A stretch of 64,000 nt of DNA. Origin: Polytrichum commune (taxonomy: Eukaryota; Streptophyta; Polytrichopsida; Polytrichales; Polytrichaceae). The notes under the pieces are model-generated. The model was not told the DNA's origin and did no database searches. It worked only from the letters and a program-made list of their open reading frames with translations. Where the stretch lies: positions 31,731,501 to 31,795,500 of the forward strand of contig OX485805.1 of the NCBI GenBank assembly GCA_950295325.1, given 5' to 3'. The translations under genes and the position numbers were made by a program. This document shows positions 31,956 through 45,240 of this stretch, one piece after another. How positions within the stretch are numbered: position 1 is the stretch's first letter; the number at the start of each line of letters is the position of its first letter.

Positions 31956-32549
31956 CCCTCTCTCTCGTTTCTAGCTCCACCTTCACACCAATTAACGTGG
32001 TTTACCATTTGCAGTTGCACATTGTTATAGCTTTGTGTCAATATTATCAGTTCCTTAAGGGGATTGTTATATCCACCACGCACGATTTTCATCAACCACA
32101 AAGACATGTTGCAATTTCGCCAACTTCTAGTCGTAATCTAAAGTGTAAAGAGAGAGGAAGCAAAGTCGAAACCTTGCTCCCCTTCATGTGTACGATGAAA
32201 ACCCTAATTTCAACAATTTACGTGACCGTTCAGCAATCCCCTTTTTTAATCCATACAACATCAATATATAGTATGCGCATTTCAAAACATAAAATAGCTT
32301 ACTTGATAGAAAATGACATCCTTAGTAAGTATTTATAGCCATGCATTAACTCTAGATAGTTTCCCACAATACTACGTGTGAAAGGTGTAGATTTGTCAAA
32401 AGTGGATTCATTTGAATCATGTTTATTTCTTGAAGAGCGCTTTTGAGATTGATTGAGTATCTAAACCTTTTTGTGGAATTTTTAGGATCCAATATGAATT
32501 GGTGGGCCCATTAGTTGAGAGTTGCCTTTAAAATTTTGGTTTAAGTACA

Positions 32550-32988
32550 CACACTACATTGTTTATGGTATTTAGTGTCACTTATCATTAAAAGTTACAT
32601 AGCGGTATAACTACACTAAATGAATATATTTAGTGACATTGATCCTATTTCCCTTCCTTGATACTAATCCTAAACCGCATGTGTAGTGTTACCAACACTA
32701 AATGTAAACCCAACGTTATTTGTGGTTCCTTGTAAAAGAATTTGAGCATTATACATTTACAATGTCGCAGTTATTGTCACCTACTAAATGATTTTGCATC
32801 CAAATTTCAATCATCAATGACAACATTTCAAACATAAAGGTTAGGATGTAAAACACACATCAAAAGTGGATGAACTGGAAGTAAGTTGGGATGACAATAT
32901 TTATGAACTTATTTATAAGAAGTGTCATCAGAAAAGTTACTACCGTGACATAAATTACCACATGACACACTAAATACAATACTTAGTG
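32550..32988. mobile_element. F3 element (CACTA-type ends), copy a
   Basis: Ends 'cactacattgtttatggtat' 'ttagtgtcac' and 'cacactaaatacaatactta' 'gtg'. The interior includes the family phrases 'gaatttgagcatt', 'cttataagaagtgtcatcag' and 'aaaagttacta'. Non-coding. Confidence 0.7.
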
Positions 32989-35900
32989 TTTTTTTTATAG
33001 AAAATACTATTTTACCAAGTGAAGTCTTTATGTTCTATTTTGCCCGAACAACCTATTCAACCTTGCTAGTGAGAATTGAATTCTAAACTAAGAAGTTATA
33101 GCATTGCGTAATTCAAAATAGTAAATGACTCGACTAAATGTCATAAATGGTGCACATGGATGCTTTTCAATGCAAATCCATACATAGAGCTTTTGGTCAT
33201 CAATGCCACATATGAGTGTTTTTTTTGTATAATGTTACAACTTTCTCCTTTTCATATTGAATGATGTGCTAGATAAAACTCCAAACCCTTAAATGTTTTA
33301 TTTTTAGTTTATAAAAAGTGATTCTCGAGACTCGGTGAGGCTTGTAGAAATCGTGTGTATATATATACATCATACACGAAATTCAACGGAATACATGTTG
33401 TTCTTCTCAAAGCATCGAATGAAAAAAACATTAAAAAATTCCACACACACATGAGTGTTGGATCGTTGAGCCCATTAATTGCTTACATCACATTTGGATC
33501 ACATGTGATGTCACTTCTTCATCACAAGCCCAACGACCATGGCACGATGAAGAGAAGGGTAAAAAAAATGTTGTAATTAATGTGGGGAAATTGTTTTTAA
33601 CCGTGGTAACTTAAGTGAGAGACTCTTTGGGCTCCGGAGCGGCCATTTCTCTTTTATGGAGGCATGGCCACAAGCGGAGATGTAAGTAAAGTGAGAGTAC
33701 CGCAAATAGTAGTAATGGCCCTCAAAGGTACGATGTATGATAAATTAACTACTCTTATTTTTTCACCGCCCATGCAAAGTCAAGTCCGACATCCGACCCC
33801 TCCGCCTCCCTTATTTAATCAGCCCTAATAATGGACCCTCAACTTGACCTCTTAGCCTAATCAATCGTCAAATGTTAAAGGCTAGGCAATGAACGGGCCG
33901 CTTAGTTAGTTAAGCTTACACATGAGCCGGTCGAGCTCGAGAAATAGCCGATCGCTTTAGAGGAATCTATGGTATATACCTCGATTTAATAAAGGGAATT
34001 TGGAAAGATCACAACATTGAATTGGTTGGACTCGGATAACACTAGGATTTTGACAAACTATGCCCAAAAATCTCATTGGACACTGCAACGAAATGCAACA
34101 TTCTAAGGGTGGGTTTGCATTGAAAGTTGGATCCCATGATTTTGAGGACCGGAATATTCCTTAATGAACCTTATTTCCAGACTCATGGTTCGTATTATTG
34201 GTCAGTAGTAGAGTGTTGCACAATGGGGAAGGGGAATTTTGTGAGCAAAGTGTTTTTTTTACAATGGGTCATCCTTGCAAAATGAGTGATGTTTTAGAAT
34301 GAGTAATTGTTCACTATGCAACAGTGAACTGATAGTTGCTATGTCGATATGGTCTTGCTCATGGATTTTTTTTTTTGTTTGGAAAAACGTGGAATAAATT
34401 CATAATGATTTGGTTGTTGTTGGGGGCTCGTGTGGGGTGGCAAACATGTTGGGCATGTCAATGTCTTGACAACCAATAGTCTAGCACATACTCAATAATC
34501 AAACCCATGAATAAAGGCTACACTAACTAGGATACTTAGTGTTTGAGTATATTTAGTGTTGTTACCACCCTACCCTGCTCAACACTAATTCTCAATGCCT
34601 TGACAATTAGTGTTAGACATAAATGCATTGCTACCTTCCCTACTGCCACCTCCCCTATTATATCATTTTCTTCATATCCTTACTAACACTAAATTCAAAC
34701 ATGTAACTTCCACATATTACCATAGTTGATATTTAGTGTCTGAGTTTACATTTAATGTTACATACTTTCATAGGCTTATTGATATTTAGTGTATGTGTTT
34801 GTATTTAGTGTATCGAACACTAAATATCCTATTTAGTGTAGCTAGCTAGGCAACCGGGCAACTAGCTACATGCTAGCGATGCGCAATATTATGTTGGACC
34901 CAATATTGAAGATTGGTTCTCAAATTAGGTGGAGTACTTTTTTGCATGGGGACCGTTGAGAACTGACAAGAAGGGTGCCACATTAGCATCACTTCAAAAT
35001 TTTCATATCTTGAATCCATGCCCTATTGTAAAAACTTTGGGTCGAAAAACATTTCACTTTGCTTATAGGGTTGCTCGATTTCGGAATTTCCTTGGTCTTG
35101 GACCCTCATGCAAAATTGCCCAAAGTTGTGGGGCTCAAAATCACAATCATTCATATCATTGTCATTTCATTTATATTGGGGAAATTTGAAGTCCTCCATC
35201 ATATTTTTCTTGAATGAACAACACATTCAAACACACTCACCTCACTTGACAATGTCATACGATCCAACATATTGCTTATAAAGTCCCTCAAAGTTCTGCA
35301 TGTTTTTTTCTTTTTCTTATGGTGGTGTTATGTTGGATAATGCACATTGGATTTAATTACAAATGCAGCCCTATGTGATCCACCACCACCAGAGTGGAAG
35401 TTACATGCACAAACAAGAGTGAATACATATAGAATAAGGGGATAGTACAATGTATAGAATTGTCCATGGCGACACCATGGGTTGGAGATAATTGTGTGTT
35501 TATTATCTTCTTGTAGTTGGTTGTCATTGGATGTTGAGCCTCCAAGGTTGATGTATGAAATTGCTATAACAAGTTGAGGTTAGATTTCATGCATTCTTTT
35601 GTATGCATTGCTCGCCCATTTTGGCGTGTTGGTTGTTGCGTAGTTACATGACTTTGTCCTTCACCTGATAACAATACCTTGTGGCGAAGGACAACAATAG
35701 AGGAGACATGATGTATTTGGGGTTTGAGCTATGTGTCATGCCTTGTGGGTGATCCCCTAAGTGCACGTGTTTTATTATCAAACAAATGCCACAGTGGATT
35801 TTTTAAGGCAAACTCCTTTTTGTAAATGACGTTTTGACAAGTATGTGTGCAACTTCCTCCAGTTCTTCATGCTCAAGGTGGAGGAGATGCATTGCTTTGT

Positions 35901-36212
35901 TGTGTTGTTGACTCATTGTTGAAGCTTTAAATAAAAAATACGAGTTGTGCAATTATGCCACTTACCACGTGTTGATATGAACATTGTTTGGTGAAAATTA
36001 ACAATTTCCTTGAATATAGGTTTATTTCAAAGTGACAGTTGGAGATGAAACCAACTCCTAATGTAGGAAGCTTTATGTTCAGTATTTTTATTGGTATGCC
36101 CTTGAGCTTATTAAAAATCATTGGCAAGTTGCAAAAAACATGGTGAGTTGCCCTCCCTCCCTCCCTCCCTAGGATTATCTCTCTGTGCATTCTAAATCCA
36201 CTTGCCTTTCAA
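32989..36212. other. Gene-free stretch apart from F3 copy b
   Basis: AT-rich. An F5-like end (TAAGGGTGGGTTTGCATT) at about 34107, and a (CCTCC)n tract at about 36150. No gene seen. Confidence 0.4.
34519..34842. mobile_element. F3 element, copy b (different interior)
   Basis: Left 'ctacactaactaggatactt' 'agtg', right 'cactaaatatcctatttagt' 'gtag'. The interior repeats TTTAGTGT/ACACTAA motifs several times in both directions and lacks the family interior of the other copies. Confidence 0.6.
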
Positions 36213-36656
36213 AAAGAAAAAGATGGTCCGAGTTCACTTCATACTAGACCTTGAAGGCCCAAGGACCAAAGAAGTCGAATGGATGAAATATCTACATGGC
36301 TTCTTGCATGACAACGAGTGAATAAAGTTTCATGGTCTATTGGATATTGTGTTGGGCCCATGAAAAAGAGGTGGGTGGGTCTCTCCCAAAACCAGGGGAT
36401 GCGACAAGCAATTAAATTGTCAACGACTCCTAGAAATATTATATTTATGTAGTGGAATCCTGAACTAACCAAGTATTTTGAATTGTTCATAAAATGTGTT
36501 GCAGTCCCTCAACATGGTCCCACTTTCACTTTACACTAAGCTTGAAGACCCATCAACTGCAAAATTAAATTTCTATTTCCACAATAAGGCTTTTGGACGA
36601 TTCTCAAAGGCCCTTAGAGTTTCATGGTCATGGCTCATGGTCCGTGTGTAAAGCGG
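36213..36656. mobile_element. F1-related element, left end eroded
   Basis: Contains 'ggtccgagttcacttcatactagacc', the internal phrases 'tttcatggtctattgga' and 'cccaaaaccaggggatgcgac', one copy of the 141-bp unit that is triplicated at 30 kb, and a right end 'catggctcatggtccgtgtgtaaagcggcc'. Non-coding. Confidence 0.6.
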
Positions 36657-36846
36657 CCATTAGTCTTTGGAGTCACCGCCACAACCAAAAATTACCATCG
36701 ATGAGGAAAAGCGGAACCATATAGATTTTGGTAGTGTCTCATTAAGCCTCCAATTATTGCCCCCCCCCCCCCCCCTTCTCAAGCGAAACCTATGATTAAG
36801 TAAATGTGCATATTTCTTACAATCTTTGGCTACATACAAGCCTACT

Positions 36847-37210
36847 ACACTAAACATTGTATTTAGTGCCACACGGTATTTTAAGCCATGGTTGTAACTT
36901 TTCTAATGACACTTCTTATGAACAAGTTTATACAACATTGTCATCCCAACTCACTTTTAGTTCATCCACTTTTCATATATTCTACATCCTAACATTCGTG
37001 TAATGAAACGTTATCACGAACGATTGAAATTTGGTGAAGAATATCATAGTGAGTGAACGATGTAAATCTATAATGCCCAATCTCGTTTGCAAGGAATGAA
37101 GAAATAGTGTTAGGTTTGCATTTTGTGTTGGTGACACTACAAGGGCGGTTTTACAATTTAGTGTTGAGCAAGACAAATAGAATGGGTGACACTAAATACA
37201 ATATTTAGTG
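36847..37210. mobile_element. F3 element, copy c
   Basis: Left 'cactaaacattgtatttagt' 'g', right 'cactaaatacaatatttagt' 'g', each end itself a palindrome. The interior has 'ttctaatgacacttcttatg' and 'gaacgattgaaatttggtg', in the reverse orientation relative to copies a, d and e. Flanked by CTACTA/TAGTAG. Confidence 0.75.
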
Positions 37211-37569
37211 GTGTAGTAGTAGTACTACTATTACGACGACGACTGCCACTTCAAGTAAGGAGTAGGAATTGAAAGCTCTTTAGACTTCTGATAATCCCGC
37301 CTAATTAATGCTTAATAACACCCGAGTTAGTACTACTCCGAGCTGGGCATCATTAAGTGTACACTCATAATTATTAGGCGGTTAATTAGCGAAGCCTCGG
37401 TGTAACAAATAACTTACTCGGTTGGCTCATTGATTCTCCACAAGATCCCAACTTCGTCACAACTAACTTCGACCTAACTTAACCTTTTTATGAGTGGCTT
37501 GCTTTACTATATATAAACCCATGGTTTGGTTTGGTTTGTTGAGTCCAAGTCCCAAATAGATGGGTCTTA

Positions 37570-38071
37570 GGGCCACTTCACACACGAGCCAAGAGCCGTG
37601 ACCGTGAAATTGTGAGAGCCCAAAAGAAAGTGTCCAAAGGCCGTCCCAACACACCTCCAAACTCATGTCGTGTGGTCACGGACCCTCAAGTGTAGTGTGA
37701 AGTCATGTGTGACAGGGCCCTCAACCAAATGCTATTTCAATGAATTTCTATTCATGTGGGTCCTCAGACATGATAGAATAGAATAAACCAACGGTTGTGA
37801 GTGTATGGAGTGCCATTGTCTCCCAATGGTTTTGTGTTAAGCTTGCCTCCAAGAGGTGGTTTTTGAAATCAGTCCAAGTGACCATGAAACAATTTCCATT
37901 TGATGCCATGTAGGAATCCATGTAGACTTTACGTCCATCTTTCATTCACATACTCTGTTGGTCCCTCAAGCGTAGTGTGAAGCGAACTTGGACTGGCTCG
38001 GCCTTTTCCACCAATGAGAGTGCTTGAAGTGTAATGGTCACGTGCTCTTGGTCTCGTATGTGAAAAGGCCC
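37570..38071. mobile_element. MITE family F1, 502 bp, TTA target duplication
   Basis: GGGCCACTTCACACACGAGC at the left, GGGCCTTTTCACATACGAGA on the other strand at the right. TTA flanks at 37567-37569 and 38072-38074. Nearly the same length and very similar sequence to the copy at 41471. Non-coding. Confidence 0.85.
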
Positions 38072-38084
38072 TTAAAATTATTAC

Positions 38085-39435
38085 TTACTTCTTTTTTCCG
38101 ACTAGCCCACTTCCCCTAGGACATGAAACACACGATTAGTACGAAATGTTAGCAAATGTGAATCGATGCAAAGCCACTTTCCTCACAGTTTTTGGAGAAG
38201 ATTCTCATGCTCATTGAACAATCATATAAGTCCACCCAGTTATGTTGACTATTGGGCCTATCATGATCTGAGCACGTAGTCCAATATCCGAGTAAACACA
38301 ACTTAAACACATGTTTTTTTGGTATATGTTTTTGGAGCCAAACCTAACCAAATATCATTCAAATATAGTGGACCGGTTAAGACAAGTAATTGAACTAGGC
38401 ATATATATGTTAAATATCTTAATTGATTAGGAAGAGGTCAACTACCTTAGAAGTGAAAGATTTGTAAACCAAAGTTGGGGATAATTTTGGAGTAAAAACA
38501 TCATAACTAGAGATTTTGGATTAAAACATACTCACAAAATACACATGAAAATGGTTCCCATGGTCTCTACATATGGTTATATAAGAGGTAAACTTGTATG
38601 CAATAATTTCCTCTAAACCAACATCTAGAGGCACCAAGCCAATAACTTGAGTGGTTAGAACTTATATGAGGCAAGCGGACCTCAAACAAACACCTTCAAC
38701 TATGGACGTTTTCTCATAGTACATGGAACACCCCATTAGCACAATCCATATTGTGCATGTAGCCATTTTCCTTACAAGTTGTGGAACTCATATGAATCAA
38801 GTCTTATATATTGTTAAAGTAAAGTTTCTCTTTCTTATTGAATGATCATTTACAAGTCCCCCCAATCATGTTGACTGTTGAACCTGACATGATAAAGAAA
38901 TTTTGAGCACATAGTTTAGTGTCTATAGAGACAAGTCTTTATGGTGTTCACTCTTAGATCCACTCAAATACATGTGTACGTTTAAGATGACTGATTGAAT
39001 TAGGTCCACTTACCCTTTATGCCACGCAAATGCTTTGGGTTCTAGTAGTGTAAGATATGCGGGTGTTCTTCGCTTTGTTTTTCATATTCTCCAACTTCTA
39101 TCGATTAGATTTACATAATGAAACGTGTGTTCTATTAACAAATCTACAACGAAGCATCGACAAAAACTGGATTGAAAATCAAACCCCTCTTTCTTTAGTT
39201 ATTGTCATTGGAAGTGCATGCTTGTTGATACCTTAACTTAATTAATACAGTATGTCCTCCCAATTTGTGTTCATTATCGAGTGTGGAGTACTTACTGAAA
39301 GTTGAAGACTTAGTTTAGTCTCTTTGAAACACTTGTCTTTATGGTGTTTATTTTTTGATCCTCACTTAAACACACACCAATCAAATACATGTACCTAGTT
39401 AAGAAAAGTAACCAAAAAACGCCCACACACCTTAT
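38085..39435 (+). repeat. Three successive F4 repeats in the same orientation
   Basis: Copies at about 38085-38420, 38640-39010 and 39250-39435 (last one 5'-truncated). Shared order: 'actagcccacttcc', 'gaaacacacgattag', 'gccactttcctca', 'ttatgttgactattg', 'gagcacgtagtccaat', 'acatgt', 'accactcaaatac'-type end. Non-coding. Confidence 0.65.
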
Positions 39436-41159
39436 GTCAAATAACCAACTATGGTCCACCCAATCATTGTAAGGTTGCATTTACAAATGGGCATCAAAGT
39501 TTCACCACGACCTTATAGGCTAGGTTGGAGTTAGAAATTATTCTTGTTTACATCTCAACATCAAGATAAGACATTAAAACACAACATTAAGATAAGCTAT
39601 TAAGACATAGCATTATGATTAAGAATCAAGACATTATTGACCAACTAACTCGACTAAGGACTAGATCATTAGGGGTGCGAGTTTAAGTTGACAACTCGAT
39701 TTTTTTGGGTGTAGGGTCAGTCTTGAGGTTGTTGATGCTTTCATAAGTTCCACGTATTCATGATTGTTTAAGAATTAAAACTAAAGGGGCTACTCTATTT
39801 TTCTTTGGATGGTGGACTTGGTCATTAGAAATGGTGAAATTAAGGTTTTATTTATTTTGACTTGATATTTTGAAAGAAACATGTGTTCATCCATTCAGTT
39901 ATGGTTCTCTTGGACTATTTTATTCCATGCAATGACAGAAGTTTGAATGCATTCTTTGACTAATGTAGATTGGACTTTGACATTTGTAAGTGGGTTCATG
40001 TCCAAATGACTGACCATGTCAAATGAATTTTTTTTTATAAAACCACGTATTCTAGTAGTAAATTGAGGCTTGGGCTCACCTATACAAAATTAATCACATC
40101 CAAAATTTAATTTGATGTTTATTATTTATTTAATTAAAAAATTTGAAGGTGGACATGGGATAGGTTTTAGGACACACGACACCTTAGACTTAACAAAACT
40201 ATAGTGTTGATGAGATTGCAATCTTTAAGCCACACCCTAAAGAAGAGGAATTCGAGTTTATTTGCTTTTCTAGGGGGGGGGGGGGGTTCTGGGGCATTAG
40301 GCAATGTGCATCCTTCTAATACAAGGTTGAGGCATCTATAACCGATAAAATAACATAGTTGCATATGTTCAAGAGGAGTAATAACGGGGAACTACAGTAT
40401 TTTCCTTGCAGAGAGAAACACTTTCTAAGGAGAACACGGTTATCATATTTAAAACCATGAACATGGAAACTGCTACATACTCTGAACCGTGAATTTTAGG
40501 GTTACTTTAACCACAATAACCCATCACCGCTCATCTCAACGCTACTCCTTGGCTACGACAATTGTCAAAACCCTTACAAGGGCAACCAATCACAACCTTC
40601 CACCACATCTACTATAACTTTGTTCCGCCCTACAAAATATAGACCTCATCTATGTCAGCATGACCTTATTGGGCGGTCAAATGGACACGGTTGACTATGG
40701 GATGCCTTGACCTTAATAATAAGTTCACGTTTTCCGGCTTCTTCATGGTAACTTAGATTTGGGTTCCCTCATGATTGCCAAAGCCTTGAGAAACCTCGTG
40801 GAAGCCCAAATTTGGACCCCCCCCAAAATATTGGCTCACGTTATCCAATCAAATAACCAACATCCACACCCACGTGCTTATATTAGGGGATAAATAATAC
40901 ATAAGACCGGGTCCACCACCCACCTACCCACCTCCTTGCAAGCCTAGAGGAGATTCATCCATGACATTCATCCACCCGGCTCACTCGTTCATTCATCCTA
41001 CCTAGTTGCGTACTTGTGGTTTGTAAATACCCATCCATGGGTGGGTTGGATATTTTGCATGGATGGATGAATCCGTTGGAAACCCGTCATAGTCATGGGT
41101 CGATTTCGTGTCATGCATTCCGGTAGTGCTAAATCACTACATGGAGGCATAGAAATACG
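39436..41159. other. Gene-free stretch
   Basis: AT-rich with a 14-G run at 40273-40286. 40500-41000 is slightly richer in GC but shows no convincing exon. Confidence 0.4.
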
Positions 41160-41425
41160 GACGGAGAGAGAGAGAGAATGAATGATTATCGGATACAAAC
41201 ATACCTCTCATTCATCCAACGTACAAACAAGCCTTGGAATTAGTGTGCATTCCGGAGCTTGATTTGTTTGAGTTGATTTGATGCTGGGGTTGGTTTTAAA
41301 GACCCTGAATTAGTGTGGTTGAGGTCATTTGAGTTGAATCGGCAACAAAACTTATTGGGGTCTAAGTCTTTTATGTTGGAAGGAGAGAGGTATGCTCGTG
41401 TACAATGATTCTCTGTCTCCTAAAA
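41160..41425. mobile_element. MITE family F6, copy B
   Basis: Left 'ggagagagagagagaatgaa' 'tgattatcgg' then 'catacctctcattcatccaa'. Right 'ttggaaggagagaggtatgc' then 'caatgattctctgtctcc'. Interior 'gatttgatgctggggttggt' and 'accctgaattagtgt' match copy A. Confidence 0.75.
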
Positions 41426-41470
41426 ATAATGTGGCCATGGTTAAAGTTTTGTGGTTCAAGTATGGGATCA

Positions 41471-41974
41471 AGGGCCACTTTACGCACGAGCCAAGAGCCG
41501 TGACCATGAATTTGTGAGAGCCCAAAAGAAAGTGTCCAAAGGTCATCCCAACACACCTCCAAAATCATGTAGTGTGGTCACGGATCCTCGAGTGTAGTGT
41601 GAAGTCATATGTGATTGGCCCCTCAACCAAATGCTATTTCAATGAATTTCTATTCATGCGGGTCCTCACACATGATAAAATAGAATAAACCAATGGTTAT
41701 GAGCGTTTGGAGCGCCATGGTCTCCCGATGGTTTTGTGTGAGGCATGCCTCCAAGAGATGGTTTTTGAAAATAGTCCAAGTGACCATGAAACATGATCCA
41801 TTTAGTGCCATGTAGGAGTCCATGTAGACTTTACATCCATCTTGCATTCACATGTTCCGTTGGTCCCTCAAGCGTAGTGTGAAGCGAACTTGGACCGGCT
41901 CCGCCTTTTCCACCAATGAGAGTGCTTGAAGTGTATTGGTCACGGGCTCTCAATCTCGTGTGTGAAGTGGCCCC
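41471..41974. mobile_element. MITE family F1, ~503 bp copy
   Basis: Left end AGGGCCACTTTACGCACGAG, right end reading GGGGCCACTTCACACACGAG on the other strand. TCA lies on both sides (41468-41470, 41975-41977), a variant of the TTA/TAA duplication seen at other copies. Interior alignable to 37570 and 30801. Confidence 0.8.
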
Positions 41975-42071
41975 TCAGTTCAGGTAGATGGGACTCCTAC
42001 GGTCGTTGTTTATGACATTCTGAGGGTGTTGTAAGAACCAAAGCAATACTTTATTTATTTTATTTAAAGAC

Positions 42072-42461
42072 AACACTAATATTGTGTTTAGTGTCACTTA
42101 TTCTATTTGTCTTGCTCAATTACTGATTGTAAATTGCCCGTGTAATGTCACCACTTAAAACTTAACATTATTTGTCATTCATTGGAAAATTTCAAAAAAA
42201 ATTTGGCCATATAGATTCACATCGTTGCAATTATTGTCACATACTAATTGTTCTTTCATCTAGATATGTTTTTATCATCCATGACAATATTTTCATTACA
42301 TAATGCTGGGAAGCAGAATACACCAAACTTTGTTCCGTTAATTGGCATTTGGATGAACGGAGAGTTGGTTGGGATGGCATTCCTTGTACACTTAAGAACT
42401 GTCATTAGAAAAGTTACCATAGTTACATAAAATACCACGTGACACTAAATACAATGTTAAT
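42072..42461. mobile_element. F3 element, copy d
   Basis: Left 'cactaatattgtgtttagtg' 'tcac', right 'cactaaatacaatgttaatc' (degenerate). Interior 'ttctatttgtcttgctcaa', 'gacaatattttcat' and 'actgtcattagaaaagtta'. Confidence 0.65.
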
Positions 42462-42484
42462 CCAAATCAAGGCCATAGTCACTT

Positions 42485-43185
42485 TCTTAGAACTTTCTGG
42501 ACTCATATGATTATCCTATTCGTTATCAAAGCGAAAATTAACTTTCTTTTTTAAAAATGATCATACATGCTTCCCACAGTATGTTGACTTTTGAACTTAA
42601 AATGGTGAGCAAATTCTGAGCACGTACTCCAAACTCTTTGAAATGCATGGTTTATTGGTTATTGAAACGATTACCATACTTTGAGCATGCCAACATAACA
42701 TTATTCAACGCAACATGTTTGTTCCATTCCACAAATTAACATGTTAGAATTCTTAGTTTGTTGCCATTGGTGAGTTGTCAATGCTAGTAGGAAGGCAACC
42801 TCGATGCAGTTTGTTTGGTTAGGCTAACCGATCATTACTTTATTATATTAAATGATAAAAGACATATTGTTCACCAGTTGTTGAGGTTGGGCGGGTGGGA
42901 CCAGTAGGAGGGTTAAGACACATGCATGTATACTTACGCAAACATATTAACTGTGATACATGTCAAATATGCGCAATGAAGAAGAATCACAATAGCATTG
43001 TCTGGAACAAATTCTGTCAAGTTTCTGGACCCACCCATCGGGCTAATTTAGTTGAATGATGTTATGAATATGATATTCTTTTAAACACATGTGTCTTTTG
43101 TATATATCTCTTGATGGAGTTGCACCAAACCACCTACCATTCCAACATAGGTGTCCGATTAAGATAAGTGACCGAATTAGGCCTA
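42485..43185 (+). repeat. F4 repeat split by ~370 bp of other sequence
   Basis: First part 42485-42660 ('cttagaactttctggactcat'..'gagcacgtactccaaactct'), second part 43030-43185 ('acacatgtgtcttttgta'..'aacataggtgtccgattaag'). The gap 42660-43030 may be an insertion, or the parts are two truncated copies. Confidence 0.5.
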
Positions 43186-43551
43186 TTTGTTTAGGAAGAA
43201 ACTTGGGGACGAATGATGAGGTGAATGGAGAGCACCTTTGGCAATGATTTGGTCCTTGACATACATTCATGGAAAGGGGCCTTATTACATCCGACAAATG
43301 TTTTGGGCATTGAGTGCCCATTTATCCGTTTTTATTCTTTGACTCGAATCCTCGGTGCCTATTGGCTCCCAAAGTCTCCCACTCAAGTGCCCAACTCAAG
43401 CCATCTTACATTTATTTACACCTACTACCTACTTGAATAGAAATAGCATCAAAATTTTGGAGACTATCGTCTTCGCTTAGTAGGCTAGTATCATTTGCTC
43501 GGAACAAAAAGATGTTTTTGCAACGTGGCCTTGTAATCTTGTGGGATTTCA

Positions 43552-44693
43552 CCAAGGGGGTGTTACCACTAGGGTCCAAGGCCAAAGAATCTTCAAATTT
43601 GACCGATCCTACCATTAGAGAAGCAAGGAGTTTACACTAGGATTCGGGTCCAAGGTATGGAAAAAGCGAAGTGGCACTTAGAGCATTGTGTGTAAAGTAT
43701 GTTGAAGGGGACAAAATTGTGGGTTCGATTCTTCTTTGAGAGAATTTTCTATTCGCAGTTTGTTGGTTTGTTGTGTGTTGGGAGCTTATTTTGAAAGTAG
43801 GGTGAAACTTCTTGGACCTCCTCTTGCCATCCCAAAAACAACGAGAAAACTTTAAGATCTAAAACATGATATGTCCATGGGACATGCCACCATGAATCCC
43901 GGATCAGCCTATGCAAGGCTAGCTTCGCCCATCCATTCAAGAGGACGAGCTACAAAGCCAATATTTGATAGCCCGACACCACCACGCTTTGAGGGCTAGT
44001 TCACACGGGTCCCAAGCCCTAAGTCCCAAGTCACTTGAGGTCAATCTGTGCAATCTCAACCGTTGACATCATGGAAGTTCGGACTTACCACTTCACACGG
44101 GGTCCCAAATCCTGAGTCCCAACTTATGACATAGATGCCTACATGGCAACATTTTTGGAGGTGAGGCTTGGAACTCGTGTTGCGAATTGGGTCGAGCAAA
44201 AAACTACACCCAACTCTCAACCCAAGTCCCACAAATGTGTTTTCGTAAAAGAATTAAGATCTGATTTTAACAATAATTAACCATATTTTAGTGATCACTT
44301 GAGGCTCACAAGTTGGGACTTTGCCCCCATGTTGGGACTTGTTGACATGAGCAAGACTTGGGACTTGAGACCCCGTGCGAATTAGCCTTGAGTATGATCA
44401 TTTAAGCATTAAGAAAAACTTCAACGACTTTATGCATAAGCTCCCAAACTCAATTTTTTAGCCAGCTCTACGGGAGTTTGATGCCAAGACTTTACGCATA
44501 ACACTAACGTGGCATCGTTTTCCTGCCAAGTGTTGTCGACCCTCACTCAGGATCATACGCCTCCTAGTTTAAGAAACCGATTTTCAAGCTTGGGTTCAAT
44601 CTTGATTGCATAAATAAGGTCCATAAAGGGTGTTTTTGGACCCCAAGTTTTTGAACTTCCACTGGACCCTAAAGTAAACCCACCCTAAGTAAC
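43552..44693. mobile_element. Possible F5 element, interrupted by a nested MITE
   Basis: Left side 'gggggtgttaccactagggtcc' with a second 'agtttacactaggattcggg' 80 bp on; right side reads GGGTGGGTTTACTTTAGGGT on the other strand followed by TTA. The two sides may belong to one element of ~1.1 kb into which the F8 MITE (43994-44387) inserted, but they could be separate fragments. Confidence 0.3.
43994..44387. mobile_element. MITE F8, 394 bp, with 5-bp TTGAG duplication
   Basis: Left end GGCTAGTTCACACGGGTCCC, right end reading GGCTAATTCGCACGGGGTCT on the other strand. TTGAG lies at both flanks (43989-43993, 44388-44392). The interior repeats 'aagtcccaagt' motifs in both orientations. Non-coding. 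Confidence 0.8.
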
Positions 44694-44881
44694 ACTTCTT
44701 ACACTGCTATAAAGAGCGGTTTAACCCACAAGCATTTTGACACACATTTGGATGACTTGAGATCATGTTCCTCATGTCATAAAATGGTCAAAATAAGATC
44801 CATTTGAAGTAGATTCTATCGATCGGGTCAAAGGTGAAAGATATTAGCAATATTGTTCCTTTTGTGGTATTTGAATTAATA

Positions 44882-45240
44882 CACTAAATGTTGTATTTAG
44901 TGTCATTAATTCTATTTGCCTTGCTCAATACTAATTGTAAACCTAACATCATTTGTCATTCCTTGTAAAAGAATTCGGGCATTGTAGGTTTACAATGTTG
45001 CAACGACTGTTACTTATTGAGTGACATTTCATCCAAATTTCAAGCATCCATAACAATATTTCATCACATAAATGTTAGGGTGCATGTTATATCATACTTT
45101 GCTTCAACAATTGGCATTTTGGATGAACCAAAACTAAGTTGGGATGACAATACCTATGAACTCATCCGTTAGAATGTGTCACTAGAAATATTACTACGGC
45201 GACCCAAAAATACCATATGACACTAAATAGAATGTTTGGT
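44882..45240. mobile_element. F3 element, copy e
   Basis: Left 'cactaaatgttgtatttagt' 'gtc', right 'cactaaatagaatgtttggt' 'g'. Interior very close to copy d ('ttctatttgccttgctcaat', 'catccataacaatatttcat'). Confidence 0.7.

Noticed and set aside
31928-32338. 136-codon plus-strand reading frame
   Set aside because: Begins inside the right end of an F6 MITE and shows no recognisable protein features.
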